Positions 14,223 to 22,801 of a DNA stretch of 49,104 nt are shown in pieces; position 1 is the stretch's first letter, and each line of letters starts with the position of its first letter. A program made the position numbers and the translations under genes. The notes below the pieces were generated by a model that made no database searches, was not told where the DNA came from, and worked only from the letters and a program-made list of their open reading frames with translations. This DNA comes from an uncultured Eubacteriales bacterium. Its GTDB lineage: Bacteria > Bacillota > Clostridia > Oscillospirales > Acutalibacteraceae. The DNA is taken from the NCBI GenBank assembly GCA_934511365.1, contig CAKSWC010000015.1, positions 1-49,104 on the forward strand. Direction: 5' to 3'.

Positions 14223-15665
14223 TTACTTTGATTTTTTCTTTCCAAAGCAAGCGCCGATAATCATGATAACCGCAAAGATGACAAGATAGAAGAGAACCGG
14301 GCAGCTGAATTTACCCTCGGCAGAAGCCGCCTGATAGGGGGCAATACCGTGTGAATAAATTGCGGCAAAGACCATGAACAGCGAGCCGATGATTGCAAGA
14401 GCCGGAAGAACAAAACGCTTGAACGGGTTTACGTCCTTTGCCTTCTTCATGAAAAGAATGAAAATCGGAATGTAGAATGCATAGATCGTGATAATCGGAA
14501 GCTCTGAGGAGTCAAAGCTGAAAATTCCGAACCACGGCTTCGGAGTGAGGTTTGCACCGAAGAAATATACAAGCCACAAAGCACAAACAAGAACCGCAAA
14601 AACAGAAGAGTTTGTCGGCATATTTGTGTTTTCGCTGACTTCACTGAATGTTTTTGATTTGGGACCGTAGCCTCTGACGGCAACCGAGTAAAGGCCTCTT
14701 GTTGAACCGAGCATAAGTCCGTTGAGGGTACCCATGCAGGAAACGGCAACAAAGAGATTAAGAATATTTCCGAGAACATTTCCGAAAACATTTGTGAAAG
14801 CAACGGAAGCGCCGTCGCTTCTGAGAGTATTGACATCGGCACCGCCGGCAACGCCGATGTAATAAAATACATAAACGGCAATGATGATGATTCCGCCAAG
14901 AACAAGAGCAATGGGAAGATTGCGCTTTGCGTTTTTAAGTTCCGCATTGATTGAGGTTGCAATTATCCAGCCTTCATAAGCAAAAGCGGTTGCACAGACG
15001 GCAACAAAAAGAACGGAGGTGTTGCCTGAAGCGGTTTTGAAGTTTTCAATAAGAATCGGGTCGGCGGAACCGGCCATGTTGTGCGTGAAGCCGTAAATTG
15101 TTCCAACAACAGCCATGAGAACAAGGGGGATGAGCTTGATGAATGTTGCGGAAACCTGAAACTTACCGGCAATCTTCGGTGAAAGGGCATTGATTGCATA
15201 ACTTCCGACAAGGAAGAGGCAGGAAAGGGCAAGACACTCGGGTCCGTAAACGCAGCCGCCGTCTGAAGCCGCAATGTGCATTGCAAAGTCCGGATTGACA
15301 GAGCAGATGAAAACAAGAAGATATCTTGCTGAAAGCCAGGCAAGAACAGAGGTCATTCCGGGATAGTAGATTGTGCTCATGAACCAACCGACCATGTAAG
15401 CATACTTGCTGCCGACGGTTGCCTCGGCATAGTCAACAACGCCGTTAACCTTTTCATATTTCTGCGCCATAACCGAGAAGGCAAGAATGCAGAAAATCAT
15501 GATTACGCCGCCGATGATCCATGCAAGAATACCGAGCGGCATATCGCCATCGGTTTTTTCAAGGATCGTTTGCGCCTTAAAGAAGACGCCGCTTCCTACG
15601 ACTATACCGACTACCATACAGATAGCGGTCAATAGGCCGTATTTTTTTTCAAGTTTGTTTGACAT
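14223..15665 (-). CDS. APC-family amino-acid permease
   Basis: 480 residues, about 12 membrane helices, in the amino acid-polyamine-organocation superfamily. The first helix has G-I-V-V-G-S-G-V-F-F, the unwound substrate-binding stretch of this family, and the A-Y-E-G-W segment in the sixth helix also fits. It probably exchanges or imports an amino acid; the substrate is not predictable here. I start at 15665, where GGGAGG precedes the ATG; the open frame to 15746 crosses the leader. It is a lone minus-strand gene with its own promoter at 15764-15792. A glutamate/gamma-aminobutyrate or serine/threonine exchanger would be equally possible. Confidence 0.88.
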   Translation of the reverse strand: MSNKLEKKYGLLTAICMVVGIVVGSGVFFKAQTILEKTDGDMPLGILAWIIGGVIMIFCILAFSVMAQKYEKVNGVVDYAEATVGSKYAYMVGWFMSTIYYPGMTSVLAWLSARYLLVFICSVNPDFAMHIAASDGGCVYGPECLALSCLFLVGSYAINALSPKIAGKFQVSATFIKLIPLVLMAVVGTIYGFTHNMAGSADPILIENFKTASGNTSVLFVAVCATAFAYEGWIIATSINAELKNAKRNLPIALVLGGIIIIAVYVFYYIGVAGGADVNTLRSDGASVAFTNVFGNVLGNILNLFVAVSCMGTLNGLMLGSTRGLYSVAVRGYGPKSKTFSEVSENTNMPTNSSVFAVLVCALWLVYFFGANLTPKPWFGIFSFDSSELPIITIYAFYIPIFILFMKKAKDVNPFKRFVLPALAIIGSLFMVFAAIYSHGIAPYQAASAEGKFSCPVLFYLVIFAVIMIIGACFGKKKSK

Positions 15666-15763
15666 ACATTTTCCTCCCAAATCTTTTCTTTTGAACGTGG
15701 AAAAAGAAAAAAGCGCTGTGCAAAATGAACAAAATAACTCGCACATTCGCTTTTAACTCAACT

Positions 15764-15792
15764 ATATTATCATCATTATTATATTTAGTCAA
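15764..15792 (-). promoter_or_regulatory. Promoter of the APC permease gene
   Basis: On the minus strand, TTGACT (15792-15787), 17-bp spacer, TAATAT (15769-15764). Confidence 0.75.
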
Positions 15793-15955
15793 TGTTTGGA
15801 AACAAAAAAATCAAATTTTTTTAGAATTTCTATATATTTATTTCATATTTTGTCTGTCAGAGGCAAATTATAGTTGAAAGTCGGAAGCTTTTGCGCCCTG
15901 AATGATAAATTTGTCCTTAACTTTGAAAAATAATGGGCAAAACCCTTTTAGGGTC

Positions 15956-15984
15956 TTGACAAAAGGTGCGAGTAATAGTAAAAT
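15956..15984 (+). promoter_or_regulatory. Promoter of the alaS operon
   Basis: TTGACA (15956-15961), 17-bp spacer, TAAAAT (15979-15984), about 300 bases before alaS and at the head of the T-box leader. The AT-rich stretch from 15793 to 15955 holds nothing else I can name. Confidence 0.78.
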
Positions 15985-15990
15985 TTCCTC

Positions 15991-16260
15991 GTTATATTTT
16001 GTAATGGCATTGATGAAGAAACGCACTTTTTGTTCCCGTTTTTCCAGAGAGCAAGGCTCACGGCTGAAAGGCTTTGCAAGGTGTTTTCAAAAATCTGCGT
16101 GCTGCTTCTGAGCCTCCGCCGAAAGGACGGACGTTTTCCGGCGTTAACGGAATGCGGTCTTTTGTGGCCGCGCAAAGCGGTGCTTTTTGCGCAATTCGGG
16201 TGGTACCGTGGGCGTTTGCTCACCCCGATCTTAGTGTAAAAGAGCATCTTTTTTTATTTT
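15991..16260 (+). promoter_or_regulatory. T-box riboswitch of alaS, probable Ala specifier
   Basis: The leader carries AGAGAGCAAGG near its start, a stem I closed by GGCTCA/TGAGCC, and the T-box core CGGGTGGTACCGTGGG (16197-16212). It ends in a T-rich terminator tract (16249-16255) preceded by a TGCTC/GAGCA stem. Adjacent GCT triplets at 16101-16106, just inside the base of stem I, are the probable alanine specifier; the exact triplet needs a structure model. It should sense uncharged tRNA-Ala; a tRNA-Ala(GGC) that could read GCU lies at the start of the window. Confidence 0.87.
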
Positions 16261-16291
16261 CTAAAGTATTTCTGAAAGGATCTGATTAAAA

Positions 16292-18931
16292 ATGGAATGG
16301 ATGGGTCTCAATGACATCAGGGAGAAATTCCTCTCATTTTTTGAAAGCAAGGGACACCTCAGAGCGAACAGCTTCTCCCTTGTTCCGCAGGGCGACAAGA
16401 GTTTGCTCCTCATCAACGCAGGCATGGCGCCGCTCAAAAAATACTTCACTGGGGAGCTCACTCCTCCGTGCAGGCGTATGACCACCTGCCAGAAGTGCAT
16501 CCGAACACCGGACATTGAGCGCGTCGGAATTACCGCCAGACACGGAACATATTTTGAAATGCTCGGCAACTTCTCGTTCGGCGATTACTTCAAGCATGAG
16601 GCAACCGCGTGGGCATGGGAGTTTTGCACCGAGGTTATGAAAATGCCCGTGGACAAGCTCTGGGTCACCATCTATCAGGATGATGACGAGGCTTTTGACA
16701 TTTGGACAAAAGAAGTCGGTGTTGCGCCCGAAAGGATTGTAAGACTCGGAAAAGAAGATAACTTCTGGGAACACGGTGCAGGCCCCTGCGGCCCGTGTTC
16801 GGAAATCTACTTTGACCGCGGTGAAAAATACGGCTGCGGCTCTCCGGATTGCGGCCCCGGCTGTGACTGCGACAGATATACCGAATTCTGGAACCTTGTT
16901 TTCACCCAGTTTGAAAACGACGGAAACGGAAACTATACTCGCCTTAAAAGCTGCAATATTGATACCGGTATGGGTCTTGAAAGACTCGCTTGCATCATGC
17001 AGGGCGTTGACAACCTCTTTGAGGTTGACACTGTCCGCAATATTATGAAGCATGTTATTGACATTGCCGGCGTAAAATATCATGATAACGAGAAGAGCGA
17101 TATTTCCCTGCGCGTTATCACCGACCATATCAGAAGCACAACATTTATGATAGGCGACGGCGTTATGCCCTCAAATGAGGGCAGAGGCTATGTTTTGCGC
17201 CGCCTTCTCCGCCGCGCCGCACGCCACGGAAAGCTGCTCGGAATCAATCGCCCGTTCCTTTATGAAGTCTGCGAGACTGTTATCAAAGAGAACAAAAACG
17301 CCTATCCGAATCTTGAGGAAAAGCATGACCTTATCGTCAAGGTTATCAAGGCTGAGGAAGAAAACTTTGCAAAAACCGTTGATACCGGTCTTTCGCTCCT
17401 CAATTCTCTCATTGAAAAAGGAGATATGAAAGTCCTTTCGGGCGAGGATGCCTTCAAACTTCAGGATACTTTCGGTTTCCCGATTGACCTGACAAAGGAA
17501 ATTCTTGCAGAAAAAGGTCTTTCCGTTGATGAGGAGGCATTCAGAAAGCTTGTTGAGGAAAACAGGCTGAGAACGCGCGCCGCAAGAAAAGATGCCGGCG
17601 CCGAAGCGTGGAAAGGCACCGCCGCAGTTACAAAAGGCATTGAAAAGACCGATTTTGTCGGTTACGATACCTTTGAGTGTGAGAGTGTGGTCATTGCCGC
17701 AATTTCTGACGGAAACAGGGCGGAATTCATCAATGAGGACAGCGAGGGAGCACTTATCTTTTCAAGAAGTCCGTTCTATGGTGAAGGCGGCGGTCAGGTT
17801 GGCGACAGAGGCATCATAAAAACCGCAAATGCCGTTTTTGAAGTTACCGGAACAACAAAAACCGGTGACGGAGTGCTTCTTCACCACGGACACATTGTTG
17901 AAGGCGAGGATATTGCCGTTGGCGAAAAGGCTGTTCTTTCCGTTGACAGAGAAAAGCGCAGCGCAGTAAAGCGTAACCATACGGCGGCTCATCTTCTTCA
18001 GGCGGCGCTGAGAAAAGTTCTCGGTACCCACGTTGAACAGGCCGGCCAGCTTGTTGATGAAAATATTGTTCGGTTTGACTTTGTTCATTTTTCAGCCATG
18101 ACAAGAGAGGAAATTGAAAAGGTTGAAAGAATGGTCAATGGTGAAATTCTTGCTGCGGTTTGCGTTGATGTCAGTGAAATGCCGATTGCCGAGGCGAAAA
18201 AGCTTGGTGCAATGGCGCTGTTTTCCGAAAAATACGGCGATGTTGTCCGCGTTGTAAAAATCGGTGATTTTTCAACCGAGCTTTGCGGCGGAACTCATGC
18301 CGAAAACACCGGAAACCTCGGACTGTTCAAAATTGTTTCCGAGTCCTCCGTTGCCGCAGGTGTGCGCAGAATTGAGGGTGTTACCGGATTCAACAGTCTT
18401 AAACTTTTCAACGAAAATATCAAACTCATTTCCGACACCGCTTCGGCACTTAAGGTTGCAAACACCAAAGATGTTCTTCAAAGGGCATCAGGCGTTATGC
18501 ATGAACTTAAAGAAAAGGACAGAGAGATAGAAAAGCTTTCCGGAATTATTGCGAACGCAAAAACGCAGTCAATGCTTGAAAACACAAAGACCGTTGGTGA
18601 ACTTAAGGTTGTTACCGCCATTCTTGAGGACGCAACGGTTCCTGAACTTCGCAAAATGTGCGACCTTGTTAAGAGCAAGGGAGACAACTATGTTGGAGTT
18701 ATTGCTGCAGTTCAAAAGGATAAGGGTACCGGAAACATCTGCACCTGCTGCGCAAAGCATGCCGTTGAACTTGGCGCTCACGCCGGAAATATTGCAAGAG
18801 AAACCGCCAAACTCGCCGGTGGTTCCGGCGGAGGAAAGCCGGACAGCGCAATGGCCGGAGTCAAGGATATCTCCGCCCTTAAAGGCGCTTTGGACGCTGC
18901 GGTCGGCATAATTGAAAGTATGCTTAAATAA
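16292..18931 (+). CDS. alaS: Alanyl-tRNA synthetase
   Basis: 879 residues, full length. It activates alanine and charges tRNA-Ala, and edits Ser/Gly mischarging. The class II core is visible with A-R-H-G-T-Y-F-E-M-L-G-N-F-S-F-G-D-Y-F near residue 80-100; the editing domain has N-H-T-A-A-H-L-L and the zinc site C-G-G-T-H. A C-terminal DHHA1-type domain ends with G-G-S-G-G-G-K-P. GAAAGG lies upstream of the ATG. It is the first gene of a likely operon with hinT, a phosphoribosyltransferase and comEC, controlled by the T-box leader. Confidence 0.97.
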   Translation: MEWMGLNDIREKFLSFFESKGHLRANSFSLVPQGDKSLLLINAGMAPLKKYFTGELTPPCRRMTTCQKCIRTPDIERVGITARHGTYFEMLGNFSFGDYFKHEATAWAWEFCTEVMKMPVDKLWVTIYQDDDEAFDIWTKEVGVAPERIVRLGKEDNFWEHGAGPCGPCSEIYFDRGEKYGCGSPDCGPGCDCDRYTEFWNLVFTQFENDGNGNYTRLKSCNIDTGMGLERLACIMQGVDNLFEVDTVRNIMKHVIDIAGVKYHDNEKSDISLRVITDHIRSTTFMIGDGVMPSNEGRGYVLRRLLRRAARHGKLLGINRPFLYEVCETVIKENKNAYPNLEEKHDLIVKVIKAEEENFAKTVDTGLSLLNSLIEKGDMKVLSGEDAFKLQDTFGFPIDLTKEILAEKGLSVDEEAFRKLVEENRLRTRAARKDAGAEAWKGTAAVTKGIEKTDFVGYDTFECESVVIAAISDGNRAEFINEDSEGALIFSRSPFYGEGGGQVGDRGIIKTANAVFEVTGTTKTGDGVLLHHGHIVEGEDIAVGEKAVLSVDREKRSAVKRNHTAAHLLQAALRKVLGTHVEQAGQLVDENIVRFDFVHFSAMTREEIEKVERMVNGEILAAVCVDVSEMPIAEAKKLGAMALFSEKYGDVVRVVKIGDFSTELCGGTHAENTGNLGLFKIVSESSVAAGVRRIEGVTGFNSLKLFNENIKLISDTASALKVANTKDVLQRASGVMHELKEKDREIEKLSGIIANAKTQSMLENTKTVGELKVVTAILEDATVPELRKMCDLVKSKGDNYVGVIAAVQKDKGTGNICTCCAKHAVELGAHAGNIARETAKLAGGSGGGKPDSAMAGVKDISALKGALDAAVGIIESMLK

Positions 18932-18954
18932 CAATATATAACAGGAGGTTAATT

Positions 18955-19293
18955 ATGGATTGCATTTTTTGTAAGATTGCAAACGGTGAAATTCCGACAA
19001 CCAAAGTTTATGAAGACGATACGGTTATTGCTTTCAATGACCTTTCGCCGCAGGCACCGATTCATGTTCTGATAATCCCAAAAGAGCACATAACAAGTGC
19101 CGCCGACATCAACGCCGGAAACAGTGCGATTGTTGCACATATTTTTGAAGTTGCAGCAAAGCTCGGAAAGGATTTCGGCCTCGAAAACGGATACCGCATT
19201 GTTAACAACTGCGGCGTTGACGGCGGACAGACGGTTAAACATCTGCACTTCCACTTTATGGGCGGCAGGCAGTTCGGCTGGCCGGCAGGCTGA
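18955..19293 (+). CDS. hinT: HIT-family nucleotide hydrolase, HinT type
   Basis: 112 residues. The histidine triad reads H96-L-H98-F-H100, preceded by the usual P-K-E-H-I segment, and the two N-terminal cysteines C-I-F-C are typical of this branch. HinT proteins hydrolyse adenosine phosphoramidates and aminoacyl-adenylates; that activity suits its place 23 bases behind alaS, since aminoacyl-AMP is a by-product of synthetases. CAGGAGG precedes the ATG. Confidence 0.93.
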   Translation: MDCIFCKIANGEIPTTKVYEDDTVIAFNDLSPQAPIHVLIIPKEHITSAADINAGNSAIVAHIFEVAAKLGKDFGLENGYRIVNNCGVDGGQTVKHLHFHFMGGRQFGWPAG

Positions 19294-19344
19294 TTGATAA
19301 CACGATTACGGAATTTTAAAGTTTTGAAAGAAAGTGTGAGTATT

Positions 19345-19884
19345 ATGTCAACTTATAAAATGAAAATTGCAGGTCTTGAAAGGGAACTCCCTCTTTGCAA
19401 AATCAATGACAAACTTGATATTGCCGCCTTTGTCATTTTTGGCGACGTTGAAATTACCGTTGCTTCGGCAACCGAACTTCTCAAAAAATGTCCGGAGTTC
19501 GATTATATAATTGTTCCGGAAGCAAAGGGTATTCCTCTTGCATATGAAATGGCAAAGCAGAGCGGCAAGCCGTACTTTGTCTGCCGCAAGGGCGCAAAGC
19601 TTTATATGAAAGACCCGGTCTCTGCTCATGTCCGTTCAATCACAACCGATAAAATGCAGACGGTTTATCTTGACGGAAACGAGGGCGAAAAACTCAGAAA
19701 CAAGCGTGTGCTTATTGTTGACGATGTAATCAGCACCGGTGAATCTCTTCTTGCCGTTCATGCGCTTGTTGAAAAGTTTGACGCAAACATTGTTGGCCAG
19801 GCGGCGATTCTCGCCGAAGGTGATGCGGCCAACAGAGACGACATCATTTTCCTTGAAAAACTCCCGTTGTTTTTTAAGGACTGA
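19345..19884 (+). CDS. Phosphoribosyltransferase, adenine-PRTase-like
   Basis: 179 residues of the type I PRTase fold. The PRPP-binding loop V-L-I-V-D-D-V-I-S-T-G-E-S lies at 122-134, and P-E-A-K-G-I (58-63) resembles the substrate-side E-A-R-G-F of adenine phosphoribosyltransferases. It most likely salvages adenine or another purine from PRPP, but the strict Apt signature is modified, so I give no symbol. I start at 19345, giving a normal N-terminus; the frame is open from 19294. The ribosome site GAAAG is weak. It follows hinT by 51 bases. Confidence 0.82.
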   Translation: MSTYKMKIAGLERELPLCKINDKLDIAAFVIFGDVEITVASATELLKKCPEFDYIIVPEAKGIPLAYEMAKQSGKPYFVCRKGAKLYMKDPVSAHVRSITTDKMQTVYLDGNEGEKLRNKRVLIVDDVISTGESLLAVHALVEKFDANIVGQAAILAEGDAANRDDIIFLEKLPLFFKD

Positions 19885-19891
19885 GAAAAAC

Positions 19892-19924
19892 TTTTTCCGG
19901 CCGGGGAGAACCCGGCCGGAAAAA
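19892..19924. terminator. Perfect 14-bp hairpin between the PRTase gene and comEC
   Basis: TTTTTCCGGCCGGG (19892-19905), loop GAGAA, CCCGGCCGGAAAAA (19911-19924). There is no T-run after it on the plus strand, so it may act as a partial terminator, a processing site or a 3' mRNA stabiliser within the operon. Confidence 0.65.
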
Positions 19925-19949
19925 ATCGGACTTCAAAAGGTGACGGATA

Positions 19950-21503
19950 ATGAAGATGAAAAGACCCTTGGCGGCGGTGGGGCTGTCAATGCTTGTAACG
20001 CTTTTTGTCCTTTGCGGCCTCGGCAGCATAAAAGTGGATTTTTTCGTTTTGTTCGGAGCATTGTTTTGCTTTTTAATTAGTCTGATATTCAAAAGATTAA
20101 GGCAGGGTGCGCTTTTGCCGACTGTTTTCGGGTCGGTTGCGTTTTCCTGCCTTCTTTTTCTGTTGTTTGATTTTTTTGTCTTTCTGCCGGTTGAATCTCT
20201 CGCTGCGGACAACATAAGAATCACGGCTGTTGTTCGTGAATACGCCTATGAAAATTCATCCGCGAGTCGGCTTTATTTCGCCGCCGATCTTACGGAAATT
20301 GACGGAGAGGAAGCAAAAGGCAGAGTCAGACTTTCATTTCCAAATAAACCGTGGAAAAGGAATACGCCGATTCTTCCGGAGGATACGCGCCTGCTTGAGC
20401 CCGGAGACAGGGTGACTTTCACCGGAAATCTATATAAAATTGCCGCCGGAAACGATTCGATACATAACCATTTCAAAAGCAAAGGCATCTGTCTTGGCGC
20501 ATATCCGCTCCAAAGTGTTACTGTTGAAAAAGGTGCGGTTAAAAATCTTTATACCGTTTTGATGAAAGAGCGGAAAAGGGTGGTCAATCAGATTCTTAAC
20601 GCATATGACATTAATGCTGCGTCAGTAATAATTTCCGTGCTTATGGGGGACAAACAATATCTTTCGGATGAGCTCTATAATGCTTTTGGCCGCTCGGGAA
20701 CGGCGCATCTTCTTGCAGTATCGGGACTTCATCTTTCGGTTTGGATAATGTTCCTCATTGATTTTTTCAGAAAGAGGAACGCACTATCAAAGAAAAATAT
20801 ATTGCTCCTCATCTTGTTTGTGTTTCTGATAATGTTCTTTGCCTCGTTCAGCGGTTCGGTGAAGCGAGCCGGAATAATGATGCTGCTTTATCTTTTGTCG
20901 GAGCTTTTCGGCGAACGACCGGACAGCCTCAATTCTCTTGGGTTTTCCACAGTTTGCATTCTTTGCCTGAATCCGTATTCCGCTGTGAACGCAAGCTTTC
21001 TCCTCTCGTTTGTTGCAACTCTTACGATAATAATGATAGCAATTCCGGTTTCAGACGCAGTCAATTCAAAGCTTGACGTGATAACGCGCCTTCGTTTTCC
21101 AAAGTTTTTGAAATCTGCCGTTGTCTGCTTCTTTATCAGCCTTTTTGTGAACATTTCAACGCTGCCGTTTCAGATTCGATATTTCTCGGGTGTTTCAACG
21201 CTCGGGATTGCCGCAAATTTGCTTTTGCTTCCCGCAACGGCTCCGATGATTCTTTCAAGCGGGCTTTATGTAATGTATTATTTTATTCCGGGCGCCTCAA
21301 GGCTTTTATTTTGGCTTTCAAAGTTCTGCGTGCTTTACTGCGAGAAAGTTGTTTTGTTCATCAGCTCGTTCAGGTATGCATATATCGAACTTGACGAAAA
21401 ATTTATTCTTCCTGCTGCTTTTTTCTCCGCCGGCGTTTTTGCTCTTTTGCTCATACTTTTGAACAGGCGGAAAAAGAAACTTGCCGGTTTGCGCAGTCTT
21501 TAA
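19950..21503 (+). CDS. comEC: ComEC/Rec2 channel protein without nuclease domain
   Basis: 517 residues, strongly hydrophobic. The competence-domain signature is present: V-L-M-G-D-K, then G-T-A-H-L-L-A-V-S-G-L-H near residue 250, and the F-S-G-S-V-K-R-A segment. ComEC forms the inner-membrane pore for single-stranded DNA in transformation. The Bacillus protein is about 770 residues with a C-terminal metallo-beta-lactamase domain; this one ends after the membrane part with a basic tail and has no such domain. AAAGGTG precedes the ATG. It is the last gene after alaS-hinT-PRTase. No other competence gene lies in the window. Confidence 0.88.
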   Translation: MKMKRPLAAVGLSMLVTLFVLCGLGSIKVDFFVLFGALFCFLISLIFKRLRQGALLPTVFGSVAFSCLLFLLFDFFVFLPVESLAADNIRITAVVREYAYENSSASRLYFAADLTEIDGEEAKGRVRLSFPNKPWKRNTPILPEDTRLLEPGDRVTFTGNLYKIAAGNDSIHNHFKSKGICLGAYPLQSVTVEKGAVKNLYTVLMKERKRVVNQILNAYDINAASVIISVLMGDKQYLSDELYNAFGRSGTAHLLAVSGLHLSVWIMFLIDFFRKRNALSKKNILLLILFVFLIMFFASFSGSVKRAGIMMLLYLLSELFGERPDSLNSLGFSTVCILCLNPYSAVNASFLLSFVATLTIIMIAIPVSDAVNSKLDVITRLRFPKFLKSAVVCFFISLFVNISTLPFQIRYFSGVSTLGIAANLLLLPATAPMILSSGLYVMYYFIPGASRLLFWLSKFCVLYCEKVVLFISSFRYAYIELDEKFILPAAFFSAGVFALLLILLNRRKKKLAGLRSL

Positions 21504-21510
21504 GTAAATA

Positions 21511-21539
21511 TTGACATTATTTACCGCGACTGCTAAAAT
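21511..21539 (+). promoter_or_regulatory. Promoter of the SGNH hydrolase gene
   Basis: TTGACA (21511-21516), 17-bp spacer, TAAAAT (21534-21539), about 50 bases before the start codon at 21592. Confidence 0.8.
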
Positions 21540-21591
21540 ATACTCAGCAAGAACTGCGGAAAAATTAACTGCTGAAAAGGGGGTATTTTTT

Positions 21592-22422
21592 ATGAAAACA
21601 ACAAAACGCATTCTCTCGTTTATACTCGCTTTAGTTATGCTTTTGAGCACAGCGGCGGTTGCCGCTTTTGCCGAACAGAGCAAAAATTATCTTGTTCTCG
21701 GCGACTCAATAGGTTTCGGCTCCGGCCTTAAAAATCCTCAGGAAGCCTGCTTCGGAAAAATTGTTGCCGACTCGAACGGATATAATTACAAAAATGACGC
21801 CGTTCCCGGCCAAACATCAAAAAGACTTCTTCAAAAAATCAGTGAGCCGGGCGTCAAAGCAGACATTGAAGAAGCGGACATTATCAGCATTTCTATCGGC
21901 GGAAACAACTTTTTGCTTGATAATATTCCGAAACTTGTTCTTGAAGTGTCGCTTTTTAAGCGTTATGACACGGTCAATAAAATTCTTGATAACTTTAAAG
22001 CCGATTTCAGAGTCATCATTAAAACTATCAAGTCATACAACCCTGATGTGCTCATTGTTGTTCAAACTCTTTATAATTCAATGCCCGGCGCGCTTCATGA
22101 TGTATTCGGCGGTGTTATCGAAAAGCTCAATGACGTTTATAAAACCTGCCTTGACGATATGCCCGGAGCGTATATCATTGCAGATGTTGCCGCCGCTTTT
22201 CCGGCTGATCCGGAGCTTGTTGCGTTTGACTTTATTCATCCGAGCGCAAAAGGAAACAAAGTCATTGCGCAGGTTATTCTTGACACGCTCAGAGAGAACG
22301 GCCGGCCGTCTGCTGACGTTATTGTTCTGAATGCCGAGGGCGAGGACACCGGAACAAAGGTAATAAGAGCGTTCTTCATTTCCGCCTGCAAGTTTCTTAA
22401 TATGCTTCACAAAGTAAAATAA
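21592..22422 (+). CDS. Secreted SGNH/GDSL hydrolase
   Basis: 276 residues. An N-terminal signal peptide (basic M-K-T-T-K-R, hydrophobic core, cleavage likely after A-F-A near residue 27) sends it across the membrane. The SGNH blocks are G37-D38-S39 with the nucleophilic Ser, G103-G-N-N106, and the D213-x2-H216 pair in D-F-I-H-P, so the catalytic set is complete. It is an esterase, lipase or carbohydrate deacetylase acting outside the cell; the substrate is unknown. GGGGG precedes the ATG at 21592; the frame is open from 21511, which would place the start inside its own promoter. Confidence 0.9.
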   Translation: MKTTKRILSFILALVMLLSTAAVAAFAEQSKNYLVLGDSIGFGSGLKNPQEACFGKIVADSNGYNYKNDAVPGQTSKRLLQKISEPGVKADIEEADIISISIGGNNFLLDNIPKLVLEVSLFKRYDTVNKILDNFKADFRVIIKTIKSYNPDVLIVVQTLYNSMPGALHDVFGGVIEKLNDVYKTCLDDMPGAYIIADVAAAFPADPELVAFDFIHPSAKGNKVIAQVILDTLRENGRPSADVIVLNAEGEDTGTKVIRAFFISACKFLNMLHKVK

Positions 22423-22428
22423 ACTATA

Positions 22429-22463
22429 ATGCGGCCTGCCTTGTTTGAAGAATCGGGCCGCAT
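22429..22463 (+). terminator. Hairpin after the SGNH hydrolase gene
   Basis: ATGCGGCC (22429-22436) pairs with GGCCGCAT (22456-22463). There is no T tract behind it, so termination would be weak. Confidence 0.5.
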
Positions 22464-22496
22464 AAAGAGCTATTATGCTCAGTTTATGACAAAACA

Positions 22497-22535
22497 AAAA
22501 CCGAACCCTTTCTTAAAAAAGAGAGGTTCGGTTTT
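22497..22535 (-). terminator. Terminator of tRNA-Leu(UAA)
   Basis: On the minus strand AAAACCGAACC (22535-22525) pairs with GGTTCGGTTTT (22507-22497), followed by TTTTTG and more T. It lies six bases behind the tRNA. Confidence 0.85.
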
Positions 22536-22540
22536 CCTTT

Positions 22541-22627
22541 TGGTGCCGGTGACCGGGATCGAACCGGTACAGTATTGCTACCGAGGGATTTTAAGTCCCT
22601 TGCGTCTGCCAATTCCGCCACACCGGC
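22541..22627 (-). tRNA. tRNA-Leu (anticodon UAA)
   Basis: Class II tRNA with a long variable arm that resembles tRNA-Leu(CAG) at 225-311 in its D-arm and variable arm. The anticodon loop CTTAAAA gives UAA, which reads UUA/UUG. The acceptor stem GCCGGTG pairs with CACCGGC, and CCA is encoded. Confidence 0.94.
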
Positions 22628-22637
22628 AACTGGAATA

Positions 22638-22666
22638 ATTATACACGCGGATATGTCCGTTGTCAA
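22638..22666 (-). promoter_or_regulatory. Promoter of tRNA-Leu(UAA)
   Basis: On the minus strand, TTGACA (22666-22661), 17-bp spacer, TATAAT (22643-22638), a consensus promoter 11 bases before the tRNA. Confidence 0.87.
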
Positions 22667-22717
22667 GAATTTTCCTATGATTAATTTTTGGTTCTGCCTC
22701 TTTTTAACAAATTATAC

Positions 22718-22746
22718 TTGTTATGGTGAATAAGATGTGATATAAT
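22718..22746 (+). promoter_or_regulatory. Promoter of the ruvC-ruvA-ruvB array
   Basis: TTGTTA (22718-22723), 17-bp spacer, TATAAT (22741-22746). Confidence 0.65.
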
Positions 22747-22801
22747 CAAACGATAACTATAATAGACTTTTATACGCATAATTTTAAATGAGGTAGTTTT
22801 A

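Noticed and set aside
15902..16111. Small plus-strand frames in the alaS leader
   Set aside because: They cross the promoter and T-box stem I and have no ribosome site; the RNA structure explains the region.
16334..17128. Long minus-strand frame opposite alaS
   Set aside because: Antisense shadow of a certain gene with no promoter, ribosome site or recognisable domain.
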